DNA of 51,497 nt from Jannaschia seosinensis (GCF_001408515.1 NZ_CYPR01000142.1:1-51497); one strand, 5' to 3'. Positions 1-8,988 are shown, numbered from the stretch's first letter. Notes: a model not told the origin generated them from the letters alone. A program made the numbers and translations.

Positions 1-240
1 CGCCGCGATCATCATGATCCGGAACCGGATGATGTCGCTCAGGCTATGCTGAACTTTCGCCGGGTCACGCGGATCGTGCAGGCAATCTGCGAGCCGCTGC
101 GCCAGACCCGCCCTGCGCTCGATCTCGCGCAGCAGGGTCAGGCCGGCGTCGGAGCTCATGTCGGCGCCGTCAAACCCGAGTAGGACCGGCTTACCGTTAA
201 GGCGTGACAGGCGGGGCGTGGAGCACGTAGACTGGGTCAT
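1..240 (-). CDS. IS1380-family transposase, N-terminal 80 residues (partial)
   Basis: The frame is open from ATG at 240 to the window edge and encodes 80 residues, starting MTQSTCSTPRLSRLNG and continuing LLGFDGADMSSDAGLTLLREIE, typical of IS1380-type DDE transposases. The catalytic core lies outside the window. Compared with the right-hand copy, 10 of the 12 base differences in these 240 bases fall in the first 60 bases of the gene. No Shine-Dalgarno sequence is evident. The bases before the start (ACCTCCGCC) can pair with GGCGGAGGT nearer the IS end. Confidence 0.8.
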   Translation of the reverse strand, partial: MTQSTCSTPRLSRLNGKPVLLGFDGADMSSDAGLTLLREIERRAGLAQRLADCLHDPRDPAKVQHSLSDIIRFRIMMIAA

Positions 241-347
241 GGCGGAGGTCGTCCTGCTGAAATCTGAATCTTTGGCGTCGATAACCAAAAAATGCAGAGT
301 TTCAGACGGTTACGCCACCTCCGCCGCCTTCTCGTGAATTATCCGGG
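1..347 (-). mobile_element. IS1380-family insertion sequence, 5' part, cut by window edge
   Basis: This is the reverse complement of the element at 50383-51497 and nearly identical to it. The terminus reads CCCGGATAATTCACGAG inward from position 347, followed by a roughly 107-base leader and the transposase start at 240. The interior flank on the + strand is CTAA (348-351), the same four bases that precede the right-hand copy. Only the transposase 5' end is inside the window, so the other terminus and any target duplication cannot be checked. The family call comes from the transposase sequence. Confidence 0.85.
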
Positions 348-446
348 CTAACTAAAGGGGATGTGGTGCTTCGCCTTGCACTAGCCTTTGCGCATCGAAC
401 TTTGCCTTCGGTTCGATCCGCAGCCCGATAAGGCCGCCGCCGGCCT

Positions 447-2639
447 CTAGCGCTTCTTCCGCTTCACATTTCCCCCGCGCTGGCCCGGCCGCCCTGCGGT
501 ACTGCGTCCTTCGGCCTTCCGGGCATCCTCCACGGCCTGCTCGACCGCCGACTGGCGCGCCAACGGATCGTCGGACACCACCAGATCCACCTGCTCCAGA
601 CGCTTGACCTCGTCGCGCAATCGGGCGGCTTCCTCGAATTCGAGGTTTTCGGCCGCCTTGCGCATCTGCTCGCGCATTGCGTCCAGATGGGCCTGAAGGT
701 TGCCGCCGGTGGTGGGCTTGTCGACCTTGGCCGTCACGCGGTTCATGTCGATATCGCCCTTGTAGAGGCCGGCCAGAACGTCCTCAACGTTCTTGCGGAC
801 CGTTGCGGGCGTGATGCCGTGAGTCTCGTTATAGGCCATCTGTTTCGTGCGCCGACGATCGGTCTCGGCCATCGCACGCTCCATGGAGCCGGTGATGCGA
901 TCGGCATACATGATGACGCGGCCATCGGCGTTGCGCGCTGCGCGGCCGATCGTTTGGACCAGTGACGTTTCGGAGCGCAGGAAGCCCTCCTTGTCGGCGT
1001 CCAGAATGGCCACCAATCCGCATTCGGGGATATCGAGCCCCTCGCGCAGGAGGTTGATGCCAATCAGCACGTCGAATGCCCCGAGGCGGAGGTCGCGCAG
1101 GATCTCGATCCGCTCGATCGTATCGATGTCGGAATGCATGTAGCGGACCTTGATCCCCTGCTCATGCAGATATTCCGTCAGATCCTCGGCCATGCGCTTG
1201 GTCAATGTGGTCACGAGGGTGCGCATCCCCTGCCCCGTCACCTTGCGGATCTCGTCGAGCAGATCGTCGACCTGCATGTCCACGGGACGGATCTCGATCT
1301 TCGGGTCCAGAAGTCCGGTCGGCCGGATGACCTGCTCGGTAAAGACGCCACCGGTCTGCTCCATCTCCCATGCGGCAGGCGTGGCGGAGACAAAGATCGA
1401 TTGCGGGCGCATCGCATCCCATTCCTCGAACTTGAGGGGCCGGTTGTCCATGCATGACGGCAGGCGGAAACCGTGTTCGGCCAAGGTCATCTTGCGCCGG
1501 AAGTCGCCGCGATACATGCCGCCGATCTGGGGCACGGAAACGTGCGATTCGTCGGCGAAGACGATGGCATTGTCGGGGATGTATTCGAACAGCGTGGGCG
1601 GCGGCTCTCCGGGCGCACGGCCGGTGAGGTAGCGGGAGTAGTTCTCGATCCCGTTGCAGACGCCCGTGGCTTCCAGCATCTCAAGGTCGAAATTGGTCCG
1701 CTGCTCCAGGCGCTGCGCCTCCAGAAGCTTGCCCTCTCCGACGAGCTGATCGAGGCGGGTCTGAAGCTCCGCCTTGATGCCCTTCATGGCCTGCTGCATC
1801 GTCGGGCGCGGCGTCACGTAGTGGCTGTTGGCGTAGATGCGAATCTTTTCGAAATTGTCGGTCTTCTTGCCCGTCAGAGGGTCGAATTCGGTGATGGCCT
1901 CAAGTTCCTCCCCGAAGAAGGACAGCCGCCAAGCGCGGTCGTCGAGGTGGGCGGGCCAGATCTCCAGACTGTCGCCGCGCACCCGGAAGGAGCCGCGCGC
2001 GAAGGCGGCGTCGTTGCGGCGATATTGCTGGGCGATCAGGTCGGCCATGACCTTGCGCTGATCGTAATCGCTGCCGGCGATCAGATCTTGGGTCATCGCG
2101 CCGTAGGTCTCGACCGATCCGATGCCGTAGATGCAGGACACGGAGGCCACGATGATGACGTCGTCACGCTCCAGCAGCGCACGGGTGGCCGAGTGGCGCA
2201 TCCGGTCGATCTGCTCGTTGATCTGCGACTCCTTCTCGATGAAGGTGTCGGACCGCGGCACATAGGCCTCGGGCTGGTAATAATCGTAGTAGCTGACGAA
2301 ATATTCGACGGCGTTGTCCGGGAAGAAACCCTTGAACTCGCCGTAGAGTTGCGCGGCGAGCGTCTTGTTGGGCGCCAGGATGATTGCGGGACGCTGCGTC
2401 TCCTCGATGATCCTGGCCATGGTGAACGTCTTGCCCGTTCCCGTGGCGCCCAGAAGGACCTGATCGCGCTCGCCGTCCTTCACACCCTTTGTCAGCTCGA
2501 CGATGGCGGTCGGCTGATCGCCCGCGGCCGTAAACTCGGTCTGCATCACAAAGCGGTGCCCGCCTTCCAGCTTGTCGCGCGCGGCGGGGGGCGCGGCGGG
2601 GGCCAGCATGGGCATCTGGTCGGGACGGTTGTTGTGCAT
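447..2639 (-). CDS. uvrB: UvrABC excinuclease subunit B
   Basis: UvrB is the damage-verifying helicase-like subunit of nucleotide excision repair. It receives DNA from UvrA and recruits UvrC. The 730-residue product has Walker A GATGTGKT (about residues 64-71), the Tyr-rich beta-hairpin [12 protein letters not shown] (about 117-126), the helicase box DESH, late helicase motifs LREGLDIPE and QTIGRAARN, and a C-terminal UVR helix pair ([17 protein letters not shown]) that binds UvrC. I chose ATG at 2639 because GGAGAA lies 6 bases upstream. An in-frame TTG at 2684 would add 15 residues but lacks such support. The basic tail (GGNVKRKKR) is a common alphaproteobacterial extension. Confidence 0.97.
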   Translation of the reverse strand: MHNNRPDQMPMLAPAAPPAARDKLEGGHRFVMQTEFTAAGDQPTAIVELTKGVKDGERDQVLLGATGTGKTFTMARIIEETQRPAIILAPNKTLAAQLYGEFKGFFPDNAVEYFVSYYDYYQPEAYVPRSDTFIEKESQINEQIDRMRHSATRALLERDDVIIVASVSCIYGIGSVETYGAMTQDLIAGSDYDQRKVMADLIAQQYRRNDAAFARGSFRVRGDSLEIWPAHLDDRAWRLSFFGEELEAITEFDPLTGKKTDNFEKIRIYANSHYVTPRPTMQQAMKGIKAELQTRLDQLVGEGKLLEAQRLEQRTNFDLEMLEATGVCNGIENYSRYLTGRAPGEPPPTLFEYIPDNAIVFADESHVSVPQIGGMYRGDFRRKMTLAEHGFRLPSCMDNRPLKFEEWDAMRPQSIFVSATPAAWEMEQTGGVFTEQVIRPTGLLDPKIEIRPVDMQVDDLLDEIRKVTGQGMRTLVTTLTKRMAEDLTEYLHEQGIKVRYMHSDIDTIERIEILRDLRLGAFDVLIGINLLREGLDIPECGLVAILDADKEGFLRSETSLVQTIGRAARNADGRVIMYADRITGSMERAMAETDRRRTKQMAYNETHGITPATVRKNVEDVLAGLYKGDIDMNRVTAKVDKPTTGGNLQAHLDAMREQMRKAAENLEFEEAARLRDEVKRLEQVDLVVSDDPLARQSAVEQAVEDARKAEGRSTAGRPGQRGGNVKRKKR

Positions 2640-2766
2640 CTGGGCTTCTCCGGCGGCTGCGTCAGACTTGTGCGCGGGACCCAAGGGTTCAAGAGGCGGA
2701 CTTCGCCTTGTCCGAGACGGCCCGGCCCGCTATTCGTTGATCGAACCTCTGACCGGAGCCTCGACC

Positions 2767-3078
2767 ATGCGTGCCCGCATCTTCAAGCCTGCCAGGACGG
2801 CAATGTCGTCGGGAACGGCCAAGACCCGTGACTGGGTGCTGGAATTTGTGCCGGAAGTCCCGCGTGAGATCGATCCGCTGACAGGCTGGACCGGTTCGCG
2901 CGACACTCAGGCGCAGGTCAGGCTGCACTTCGAATCTCAGGAAGAAGCCGAGGATTACGCGCGCGATCACAAGATCGAGTACACGATCCTCCGCCCGCAG
3001 GGACGCAAGGCCAACCTCCGGGCCGGTGGCTACGGTGAGAACTTCGCGACGAACCGCCGCGGGTCCTGGACGCACTGA
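2767..3078 (+). CDS. NADH dehydrogenase (complex I) accessory subunit, NDUFS4-like
   Basis: A 103-residue protein of the ETC complex I subunit family (NDUFS4 / 18 kDa AQDQ subunit), an accessory subunit shared by mitochondria and alphaproteobacteria. Visible family features are the opening [16 protein letters not shown], the central [20 protein letters not shown] segment, [14 protein letters not shown], and the C-terminal [15 protein letters not shown]. Length is normal for bacterial members. It is divergent from uvrB across a short gap and lies just before tRNA-Arg. It probably docks on the matrix-arm equivalent of complex I at the cytoplasmic face of the inner membrane. Confidence 0.9.
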   Translation: MRARIFKPARTAMSSGTAKTRDWVLEFVPEVPREIDPLTGWTGSRDTQAQVRLHFESQEEAEDYARDHKIEYTILRPQGRKANLRAGGYGENFATNRRGSWTH

Positions 3079-3143
3079 CGAGCGCCGGTCGGTCGGATCA
3101 GGACAGGCATGTCGGGCTTCGTCGAGGCGGAGACTTTACTCAC

Positions 3144-3170
3144 ACCCGGGATCCGGGTTACCGCATTTTT
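3144..3170 (+). terminator. possible weak terminator after the complex I subunit gene
   Basis: ACCCGG and CCGGGT flank a 3-base loop (3144-3158), and a run of five T follows at 3166-3170. The 7-base spacer before the T run makes this a poor intrinsic terminator. It could equally be a local palindrome. Confidence 0.25.
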
Positions 3171-3175
3171 GGTGC

Positions 3176-3252
3176 GGGCCCTTAGCTCAGTTGGATAGAG
3201 CAGCCGACTTCTAATCGGCAGGTCGAGGGTTCGAATCCTTCAGGGCCCGCCA
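3176..3252 (+). tRNA. tRNA-Arg (anticodon TCT)
   Basis: A full cloverleaf can be drawn: acceptor GGGCCCT pairs with AGGGCCC, D arm GCTC..GAGC, anticodon stem GCCGA/TCGGC with loop CTTCTAA (anticodon TCT), T arm GAGGG TTCGAAT CCTTC, discriminator G, and an encoded CCA at 3250-3252. It reads AGA (and possibly AGG) codons, which are rare in most genes here but cluster in rho. Confidence 0.97.
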
Positions 3253-3793
3253 CTAGGCGGCATGCGACCGCATGAATGAACCGCCGCGAAAACCCGGTTC
3301 CACATTTCTGCTTTCCCGAAAGGCCCGACCAGACTGCAAAATGACAGCTGGCCGTTCCGGTTCTTCGCGGCGGCGGTCAACCTGCGGTTACCGTCATTGC
3401 AAGACTGACAAGTAGGGCGTCGAGACGGACGGCGATCGCCACGTCGGAATAGACGGACATGTCTCGGCTCCCTGGCTGTAATCTCTGGGGCGCGGCGCCA
3501 ACAGTTCCACGCCATGCACATTCCTTCGGTATAGCTTGCGCATGTACCAATCGTGAACGGCGGCGTTCGTTCCGCCCGAGCCGCTCAAATTCCGAATAAA
3601 ATGCGCATCGTGTGCCGATCCGGCCACTGCACGGGTTTTCCGGGCTTTTAACGACGTTGGCCGACCCGTGGCAGACACAGATGACGCTTCATCGGCGGGC
3701 GTATTCCACGGCCGCGCAAGCGGAGCGTGAGGGCCGGTGGAACCGCGTCGTTGCGGCTTCCCCTTCTTCGCGGATGGGTCCATCCTGCGTCCC
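3253..3793. other. 541-base interval with no convincing protein gene
   Basis: Between tRNA-Arg and the ureidoglycine aminohydrolase gene I see no ORF with family resemblance. It contains one 27-codon reading frame with a plausible ribosome site on the minus strand (3377-3460, listed separately). I looked for an integrated-element repeat of the tRNA 3' end and did not see one. Confidence 0.5.
3377..3460 (-). CDS. candidate 27-residue small protein
   Basis: ATG at 3460 is preceded by GGGAG at a suitable distance and followed by 26 sense codons (MSVYSDVAIAVRLDALLV...) and TGA. The peptide is mildly hydrophobic in its second half (LLVSLAMTV). I do not recognise a family. The only support is the ribosome site and the otherwise empty interval. 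It could be a leader peptide or chance. Confidence 0.2.
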   Translation of the reverse strand: MSVYSDVAIAVRLDALLVSLAMTVTAG

Positions 3794-4621
3794 ATGACGC
3801 AAAACAGCTACTATACCGCCCCCGGCGGCCATCCCCCGCAGACGCAGCTCCTGACCGACCGCGCGGTCTTCACCGACGCTTATGCGGTGATCCCGAAGGG
3901 GACGCTGCGCGATATCACCACAAGCCGCCTGCCCGGCTGGGACGCCACGCGGCTCTGGATCCTGGCGCGCCCGCTTTCGGGCTTTGCGGAGACATTCTCG
4001 CAATACCTGATGGAGGTCGCGCCCGGTGGCGGCTCGGATGCGCCGGAGCCGGAAGCGGCGGCCGAATCCGTGGTTTTCGTGGTGGCCGGCACCGTAACGG
4101 TCACTCTGGACGGTACGGAGCGGGAGATGGGCCCCGGCGGCTTCGCGTATCTGCCGCCGACGGCGAACTGGACCTTGCGCAACCGGGACAAGACCACCGC
4201 GCAGTTTCACTGGATCCGCAAGCGCTACGTCTCCGTCACGGGCCTACCCGCACCCGATCCCGTCTTTGCCACCGATGCCGACATCGCGCCGACCGAGATG
4301 CCAAACACCGACGGCGTCTGGGCCACGACGCGCTTCGTCGATCCCGACGACCTGCGGCATGACATGGCGGTGACCATCGTGACCTTCCAGCCGGGCGGCC
4401 TGATCCCGTTTCCCGAGACGCATGTGATGGAGCACGGGCTTTACGTTCTCGAAGGGAAGGCGGTCTATCGCCTGAACGACGATTGGGTGGAGGTCGAGGC
4501 GGGCGACTTCATGTGGCTTCGCGCCTTTTGTCCGCAGGCTTGCTATGCGGGCGGGCCCGGGCCGTTCCGTTACCTGCTCTACAAGGACGTGAACCGGCAT
4601 GCGGCCTTGCCGTTCGGCTAG
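3794..4621 (+). CDS. (S)-ureidoglycine aminohydrolase, bicupin
   Basis: A 275-residue two-cupin protein of the YlbA/UGHY family, which converts (S)-ureidoglycine to (S)-ureidoglycolate and ammonia in allantoin breakdown. The N-terminal cupin is around VVFVVAGTVTVTLDG and GPGGFAYLPP. The C-terminal cupin carries E-x-H-x3-H in PETHVMEHG and a later Gln in CPQACY, matching the manganese ligands known in this family. Length is normal. It stands alone on the + strand, convergent with the purine permease, while its pathway partner allA is about 2 kb away. No strong Shine-Dalgarno precedes the ATG. Confidence 0.9.
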   Translation: MTQNSYYTAPGGHPPQTQLLTDRAVFTDAYAVIPKGTLRDITTSRLPGWDATRLWILARPLSGFAETFSQYLMEVAPGGGSDAPEPEAAAESVVFVVAGTVTVTLDGTEREMGPGGFAYLPPTANWTLRNRDKTTAQFHWIRKRYVSVTGLPAPDPVFATDADIAPTEMPNTDGVWATTRFVDPDDLRHDMAVTIVTFQPGGLIPFPETHVMEHGLYVLEGKAVYRLNDDWVEVEAGDFMWLRAFCPQACYAGGPGPFRYLLYKDVNRHAALPFG

Positions 4622-4763
4622 TCGCGGACGCGCGGCTATCGGCCGTCCTGCGGCCGCTATCGGATACACCTTCCCATTGGCGGATCCCTCGCCGTAGATC
4701 GGGAATCAGACGACATGCGGGTCGGATGGTCCGCCGCCGCACGTTTACCCACGGAGAGATCAC

Positions 4764-4988
4764 ATGAAATTTACCCTGCTGCCGCTTCTGGCCATCACCG
4801 CCCTTCTGGCCGCCTGCGGGCCCAACGCCGCCATCGACAGCGACACGGAGCGCGGACTTGTCGGTGCGGCGGTCGGCTATGGTGCCGCCAAGGCCGTGAA
4901 GGGCAACGGCGATCGCGGCGCCATCATCGGCGGCCTCGCCGGCGTGTTCTGCGACGATGCAGGCATCTGCGCACCCGCCTATCGCTGA
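4764..4988 (+). CDS. small outer-membrane-type lipoprotein with glycine-zipper pattern
   Basis: A 74-residue protein with a type II signal peptide (MKFTLLPLLAITALLAAC), whose lipobox cysteine is about residue 18. The mature part has glycine spacings GLVGAAVGYGAA and GAIIGGLAG, reminiscent of glycine-zipper lipoproteins, and a possible disulfide in CDDAGIC. GGAGAG lies upstream of the ATG. The function is unknown. Its place among purine genes may be incidental because a strong terminator follows it. Confidence 0.75.
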   Translation: MKFTLLPLLAITALLAACGPNAAIDSDTERGLVGAAVGYGAAKAVKGNGDRGAIIGGLAGVFCDDAGICAPAYR

Positions 4989-5028
4989 GTCGCCGGATCA
5001 GGGCGACTGCTTCCGCCCTGCATCACCG

Positions 5029-5061
5029 AAGGCCCGCCCGTCGCCGACCGGCGGGCCTTTT
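5029..5061 (+). terminator. intrinsic terminator after the lipoprotein gene
   Basis: A perfect 8-bp stem GGCCCGCC (5031-5038) and GGCGGGCC (5050-5057) with an 11-base loop is followed at once by TTTT. It ends + strand transcription before the oppositely oriented permease gene. Confidence 0.85.
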
Positions 5062-5097
5062 CGCAACCAAGGCCGGCCCTGATGAGCCGCCGCCCGA

Positions 5098-6552
5098 TCA
5101 GTGGCGCGGCGTGCCTGTGGGAAGGCCCCCAGGCTGCTTTCCCCACGTCTCGCGGCCCGACATGCCACCGGCGACCTCGTCGGTCGTCTCGGCCGGGAGG
5201 TCCTTGGGCAGCACGAGGTTGAGCACGATGGCGAGGAATGCCGCCGGCAACAGGCCCGATACCATCAACACCCGCGCCGAATCCGGCAGGTGGGCCACCG
5301 CATCCGGCTCCAGTTGCAGGCCCAGCCCGATCGACAGGGACACGGCAAAGATCACCATGTTGCGCCGGTTCCAGTTCACATCCGACAGCATCGAGATGCC
5401 GGCCGCGACTACCATGCCGAACATGACGATCACGCCACCGCCCAGCACCTCGATCGGCACGGTGCGGATGACCCCGCCCACCTTCGGCACGAGGCCGCAG
5501 ACGATCAGAAACAGCGCACCGATGGTGACGACGTGGCGCGACATCACCCCCGTCATGGCGATCAGCCCGACATTCTGGCTGAACGAGGTGTTGGGAAAGC
5601 CGCCGAAGAGGCCGGCGACGGCGGTTCCGATCCCGTCGGCATAGGTCGCGCCGGTAATCTCCCGGTCGGTCGCCTCGCGTCCCGCACCGCTCTTGGCGAT
5701 GCCGGAGACGTCTCCGACGGTCTCTATGGCCGAGACGAAGGCCATGAGGCAGAAACCGAGGATCGCGGCGATCGTGAACTCGATTCCGTAGCGAAACGGC
5801 TGCGGAAGGGCAAAGGCGGCGGCGTTGTTCCACGATCCGGCAATGGCGTCGGTGGTCAGGATGCCGACGGCCAGCGCGTAGAGATATCCGGCGATCAGGC
5901 CGGTCAGAACGGCCGAGACCGACAGCATCCCGCGCGTGAAGAATTTCAGCGCCAGCGTCACGCCGATCACCACGAGCGCCGCCGACCAATTGAGAAGCGA
6001 GCCGTATTCCGGCGTGCCGATGGCCGGCACCCCGCCGGCGGCGTATTGGATGCCGACCCGCACGAGAGCCAGTCCGATCATCGTGACGACGAGGCCGGTG
6101 ACGAGCGGCGGGAGCGCGAAGCGGATCCGACCGATGAACGTTCCGATCAGCGCGTGGAACAGACCGCCGACGATGACGCCCCCGAACAAGGCGGCCAACG
6201 CATCGACCCCCCGCCCCGCCACGAGTGGAATCATGATCGGCAGGAAGGCAAAGGACGTACCCTGCACGATGGGCAGTCTCGCCCCGACCGGACCGGCGCC
6301 CACCGTCTGGAGCAGCGTGGCGATGCCCGCGAACAGCATCGACATCTGGATCAGGTAGAGAAGTTCCGGAAAGTCGGGCGAGTTCGAGCCGAAGCCGAAA
6401 CCGGCCGCCCCCGCGACGATGATCGCCGGCGTCACGTTGGAGACGAACATCGCCAGGACGTGCTGGATGCCAAGCGGAACGGCCTTGGCGAGCGGCGGCG
6501 TGTAATCGGGATCGCGCAGCTGTTCCGGCGTTCCGATGGAGTTGTCTGCCAT
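5098..6552 (-). CDS. NCS2-family xanthine/uracil/urate permease
   Basis: A 484-residue inner-membrane transporter of the nucleobase-ascorbate (NCS2) family, with about 14 hydrophobic spans. It has the TM1 Gln-His motif GIQH (28-31), a conserved Glu in SAIETVGD (about 277) and the NAT signature QNVGLIAMTGVMSR (about 326-339). Members move xanthine, uric acid or uracil with a cation. The position 41 bases after allA, in a run puuE-uraD, allA, permease on the same strand, points to urate, xanthine or allantoin-related uptake. Specificity cannot be fixed from sequence alone. ATG at 6552 has GAGGA upstream. Confidence 0.9.
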   Translation of the reverse strand: MADNSIGTPEQLRDPDYTPPLAKAVPLGIQHVLAMFVSNVTPAIIVAGAAGFGFGSNSPDFPELLYLIQMSMLFAGIATLLQTVGAGPVGARLPIVQGTSFAFLPIMIPLVAGRGVDALAALFGGVIVGGLFHALIGTFIGRIRFALPPLVTGLVVTMIGLALVRVGIQYAAGGVPAIGTPEYGSLLNWSAALVVIGVTLALKFFTRGMLSVSAVLTGLIAGYLYALAVGILTTDAIAGSWNNAAAFALPQPFRYGIEFTIAAILGFCLMAFVSAIETVGDVSGIAKSGAGREATDREITGATYADGIGTAVAGLFGGFPNTSFSQNVGLIAMTGVMSRHVVTIGALFLIVCGLVPKVGGVIRTVPIEVLGGGVIVMFGMVVAAGISMLSDVNWNRRNMVIFAVSLSIGLGLQLEPDAVAHLPDSARVLMVSGLLPAAFLAIVLNLVLPKDLPAETTDEVAGGMSGRETWGKQPGGLPTGTPRH

Positions 6553-6593
6553 GATCGCGATCCTCGTCTGCCGGATTTGCGTTGCCGTCGGGT

Positions 6594-7100
6594 CTATTCC
6601 CCGCGCTCGATGCGGTAGGGCATGTCGAGCGGGTGTTCCTCAAGGTTGTCGCCAGGCCCGATGCGGTCGATCACCGCGAACAGGCCGGGTTCGTTCAGAG
6701 GCGTCAGCACGCCGTGCCAGACGCCTCGGTCGAAATTGATCGCCTGGCCCGGCTCCGCGACGAACGCGAGCGGCTCGCCGGGCACGCCGTTCTCGTCCGG
6801 CGCCACGGTCACGAGCCACTCGTGCTGGTGCATCGGAACGAAGGCCTGCGACCCGTCCGGGTGCCGCTCCAGCAGGTCGAGATCGTAGGGCAGCATGCGT
6901 GGCGCGGCATCGAAGATGCTGAGGCCCGCGCGTCCGTCGCCAAATGCGAGCGCCGCGCGGTCGTGAAAGCGGCGGCAAAGACCCCGGTTGATGATCTTTT
7001 CCGGCGTGCCGTTATTGTCGAGGACCTGTCCGAACGGCGCGAAGGTCTGGGCCCGCAGCCTTTGGGTTCGGATGACCCGGGTGATACTCAAATCATTCAT
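6594..7100 (-). CDS. allA: ureidoglycolate lyase
   Basis: A 168-residue AllA-family enzyme that splits (S)-ureidoglycolate into glyoxylate and urea, the last step of ureide breakdown. Family features are FAPFGQVLDN near the start, PYDLDLLERHPDGSQAFVPMH in the middle, and AINFDRGVWHGVLTPL toward the end. Its ATG overlaps the puuE-uraD stop by four bases (ATGA), so translation is probably coupled. The glyoxylate produced could feed central carbon metabolism. Confidence 0.95.
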   Translation of the reverse strand: MNDLSITRVIRTQRLRAQTFAPFGQVLDNNGTPEKIINRGLCRRFHDRAALAFGDGRAGLSIFDAAPRMLPYDLDLLERHPDGSQAFVPMHQHEWLVTVAPDENGVPGEPLAFVAEPGQAINFDRGVWHGVLTPLNEPGLFAVIDRIGPGDNLEEHPLDMPYRIERGE

Positions 7101-8494
7101 TTCAGCATGTCCTTGAGCCGGTGCAGCGCGATGCGTTCGACCTGGCGGCAGGCTTCCGACATCTCGGTGGCCGTGTCGTTGGCGGTTCGGGCCTCGAACG
7201 CCGCCATGATGCCGGCCTTGTCGTGGTCGCGCACCGCGATGATGAAGGGAAAGTCGTGCTTCTGCATGTAGGCATCGTTGCGGGCCTCGAATGCCGTCCG
7301 CTCCGCATCCGTCAGCGCATCGAGCCCGGCCGAGGATTGTTCGGCCGCGCTTTCCGCCGTCAGCCGCTTCGCCTGCGCAAGCTTTCCCGCAAGGTCCGGA
7401 TGTGCCTTCAACACCCCCAGCCGCTCCGCATCCGACGCCGTCCGAAAGACACGGCAGAGGGCGTTATGCAGGCCCACCGCAACGTCATGGGCCGGGCCCA
7501 GCTCCCGCTCATGGGCACGTTCCGCAATCCAGGGCGAATGTTCGAATACGCCGCCGAACCGCGTCACGAACGTCTCGCGGTCCATTGCCGACGGCCGCTC
7601 GCGCCGGACATGCGGGTGATGGCGGGACCAATGCTCCGCAATCTGCGCCCGTGTGGCGAACCAGACCCCGTGCTGTGCGCCCGCGTATTCGAGAAACCGC
7701 CGCAGCGCCTCGGCCCGGCCGGGCCGACCCGCCAGCCGGCAATGCAGGCCGACCGACATCATCCGCCCGCCCTCGCGGTGAAGATTGTCGAACGTGTCGC
7801 GCAGGTATCGCTCCCATGACGCACCGTCGGGATGGCCCGCCTGAATGGCGAAGCGCATGTCGTTCACGTCCAGCGTGTAGGGCACGATGAGCTGGTCCCG
7901 CTCTCCGACCTCGACCCAGTATGGCAGGTCGTCGGCATAGCTGTCGGCAACATAGGCGAAGGCGCCGGTCTCGGCAGCCAGCCGGATCGTATTCTCCGAA
8001 GAGCGCCCGCAATAGAACCCCGTGGGCGGTGCGCCGGTCACCTCTTCGTGCAGGCGGATGGCCTCGGCGATCGCGGCCCGCTCCTCGTCCTCGGGCATGT
8101 CCTTGTGCTCGACCCACTTGAGCCCATGCGTCGCGATCTCCCACCCGGCGTGCTGCATCGCGGCGACCTGCGCGGGACCACGAGCCATGGCGGTGGCGAC
8201 ACCGTAGACCGTCACCGGCAGATCGCGCAGCATCCGGTGCAGGCGCCAGAAACCGGCCCTCGCGCCATATTCGTAGATCGATTCCATATTCGCGTGCCGC
8301 ATGCCCGGCCAGGGCTGCGCGCCGGTGATCTCCGACAGGAACGCCTCGGAGGCCGCGTCGCCGTGCAGAACGTTGTTCTCGCCCCCCTCCTCGTAATTCA
8401 GCACGAGGTTGATCGCGATACGCGCTCCGCCGGGCCAATGGGCCTCGGGCGGTGTCTGGCCATAGCCATGGAGGTCGCGGGGATAACGGTTCAT
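7097..8494 (-). CDS. bifunctional allantoinase PuuE / OHCU decarboxylase UraD fusion
   Basis: A 465-residue fusion. Residues 1 to about 300 are a PuuE-type cofactor-independent allantoinase of the polysaccharide-deacetylase fold (NLVLNYEEGGENNVLHGD, EIATHGLKWVEH, TGFYCGRSSENT, RMMSVGLHCRLAGRPGR). About 305-465 is UraD (MDRETFVTRFGGVFEHSPWIAERA, HPDLAG, FPFIIAV), which decarboxylates 2-oxo-4-hydroxy-4-carboxy-5-ureidoimidazoline to S-allantoin. The two domains therefore catalyse consecutive steps, with the later enzyme at the N terminus. It is the first gene of a minus-strand run with allA and the permease, divergent from uraH-puuD. Confidence 0.93.
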   Translation of the reverse strand: MNRYPRDLHGYGQTPPEAHWPGGARIAINLVLNYEEGGENNVLHGDAASEAFLSEITGAQPWPGMRHANMESIYEYGARAGFWRLHRMLRDLPVTVYGVATAMARGPAQVAAMQHAGWEIATHGLKWVEHKDMPEDEERAAIAEAIRLHEEVTGAPPTGFYCGRSSENTIRLAAETGAFAYVADSYADDLPYWVEVGERDQLIVPYTLDVNDMRFAIQAGHPDGASWERYLRDTFDNLHREGGRMMSVGLHCRLAGRPGRAEALRRFLEYAGAQHGVWFATRAQIAEHWSRHHPHVRRERPSAMDRETFVTRFGGVFEHSPWIAERAHERELGPAHDVAVGLHNALCRVFRTASDAERLGVLKAHPDLAGKLAQAKRLTAESAAEQSSAGLDALTDAERTAFEARNDAYMQKHDFPFIIAVRDHDKAGIMAAFEARTANDTATEMSEACRQVERIALHRLKDMLK

Positions 8495-8542
8495 GCGGAT
8501 CTCGTTTCAGCCTTGCCCCATGCGGGACGCCGCGCGCCGGAA

Positions 8543-8581
8543 TTACAAGACAGTTTTACGACAGGCCGGTGTTTTTACAGG
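8543..8581. promoter_or_regulatory. repeated TTAC..ACAG motif in the divergent purine promoter region
   Basis: Three related words lie in tandem: TTACAAGACAG (8543-8553), TTTTACGACAGG (within 8554-8565) and GTTTTTACAGG (8571-8581). They sit between the starts of puuE-uraD and uraH, where a shared regulator would bind. No regulator gene for purine catabolism is in the window, so the binding protein is unknown. Confidence 0.3.
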
Positions 8582-8637
8582 TTCCGTCGCACGATCGGCA
8601 CGATATGGTCCCGCCACGGACACGAAGGGAACGATTA

Positions 8638-8988
8638 ATGGCCGGATACCTGACGACGCATGTTCTGGACACGGCCCGTGGTTGCCCGGCCGACGGGCTG
8701 CGGATCGAACTGTTCCGTCTGGACGACGGCCGCACCGCGCTGACCGAGATGACCACCAATGCGGATGGTAGGACCGACTCACCGATCCTGCCCGAGGGGT
8801 CGTTCGCCACGGGCAGCTACGAACTCCTGTTCCATTGCGGCGCATATTTCGACCGGATCGGCGTGCCGCGCGAGGCGCCGCGCTTCCTCGACACGGTGCC
8901 GATCCGCTTCGGCATGTCGGAGCCTGCGCATTTCCACGTGCCGCTGCTTCTGTCGCCGTTCGGTTACTCAACCTATCGCGGCAGCTAA
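8638..8988 (+). CDS. uraH: 5-hydroxyisourate hydrolase (transthyretin-like)
   Basis: A 116-residue transthyretin-fold enzyme that hydrolyses 5-hydroxyisourate, the product of urate oxidation, to OHCU. It shows the N-terminal THVLDTARGCPADG motif and the diagnostic C-terminal tetrapeptide YRGS, both of which line the active site in this family. There is no signal peptide, so it acts in the cytoplasm. It is followed by puuD after 65 bases on the same strand, so the enzymes for steps 1 and 2 of urate breakdown are probably co-transcribed. Confidence 0.96.
   Translation: MAGYLTTHVLDTARGCPADGLRIELFRLDDGRTALTEMTTNADGRTDSPILPEGSFATGSYELLFHCGAYFDRIGVPREAPRFLDTVPIRFGMSEPAHFHVPLLLSPFGYSTYRGS

Noticed and set aside
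3176-3252. tRNA-Arg as an integration site for a genomic island
   Set aside because: No repeat of the tRNA 3' end, integrase or phage gene was seen in the following sequence. The purine genes after it look native in composition.
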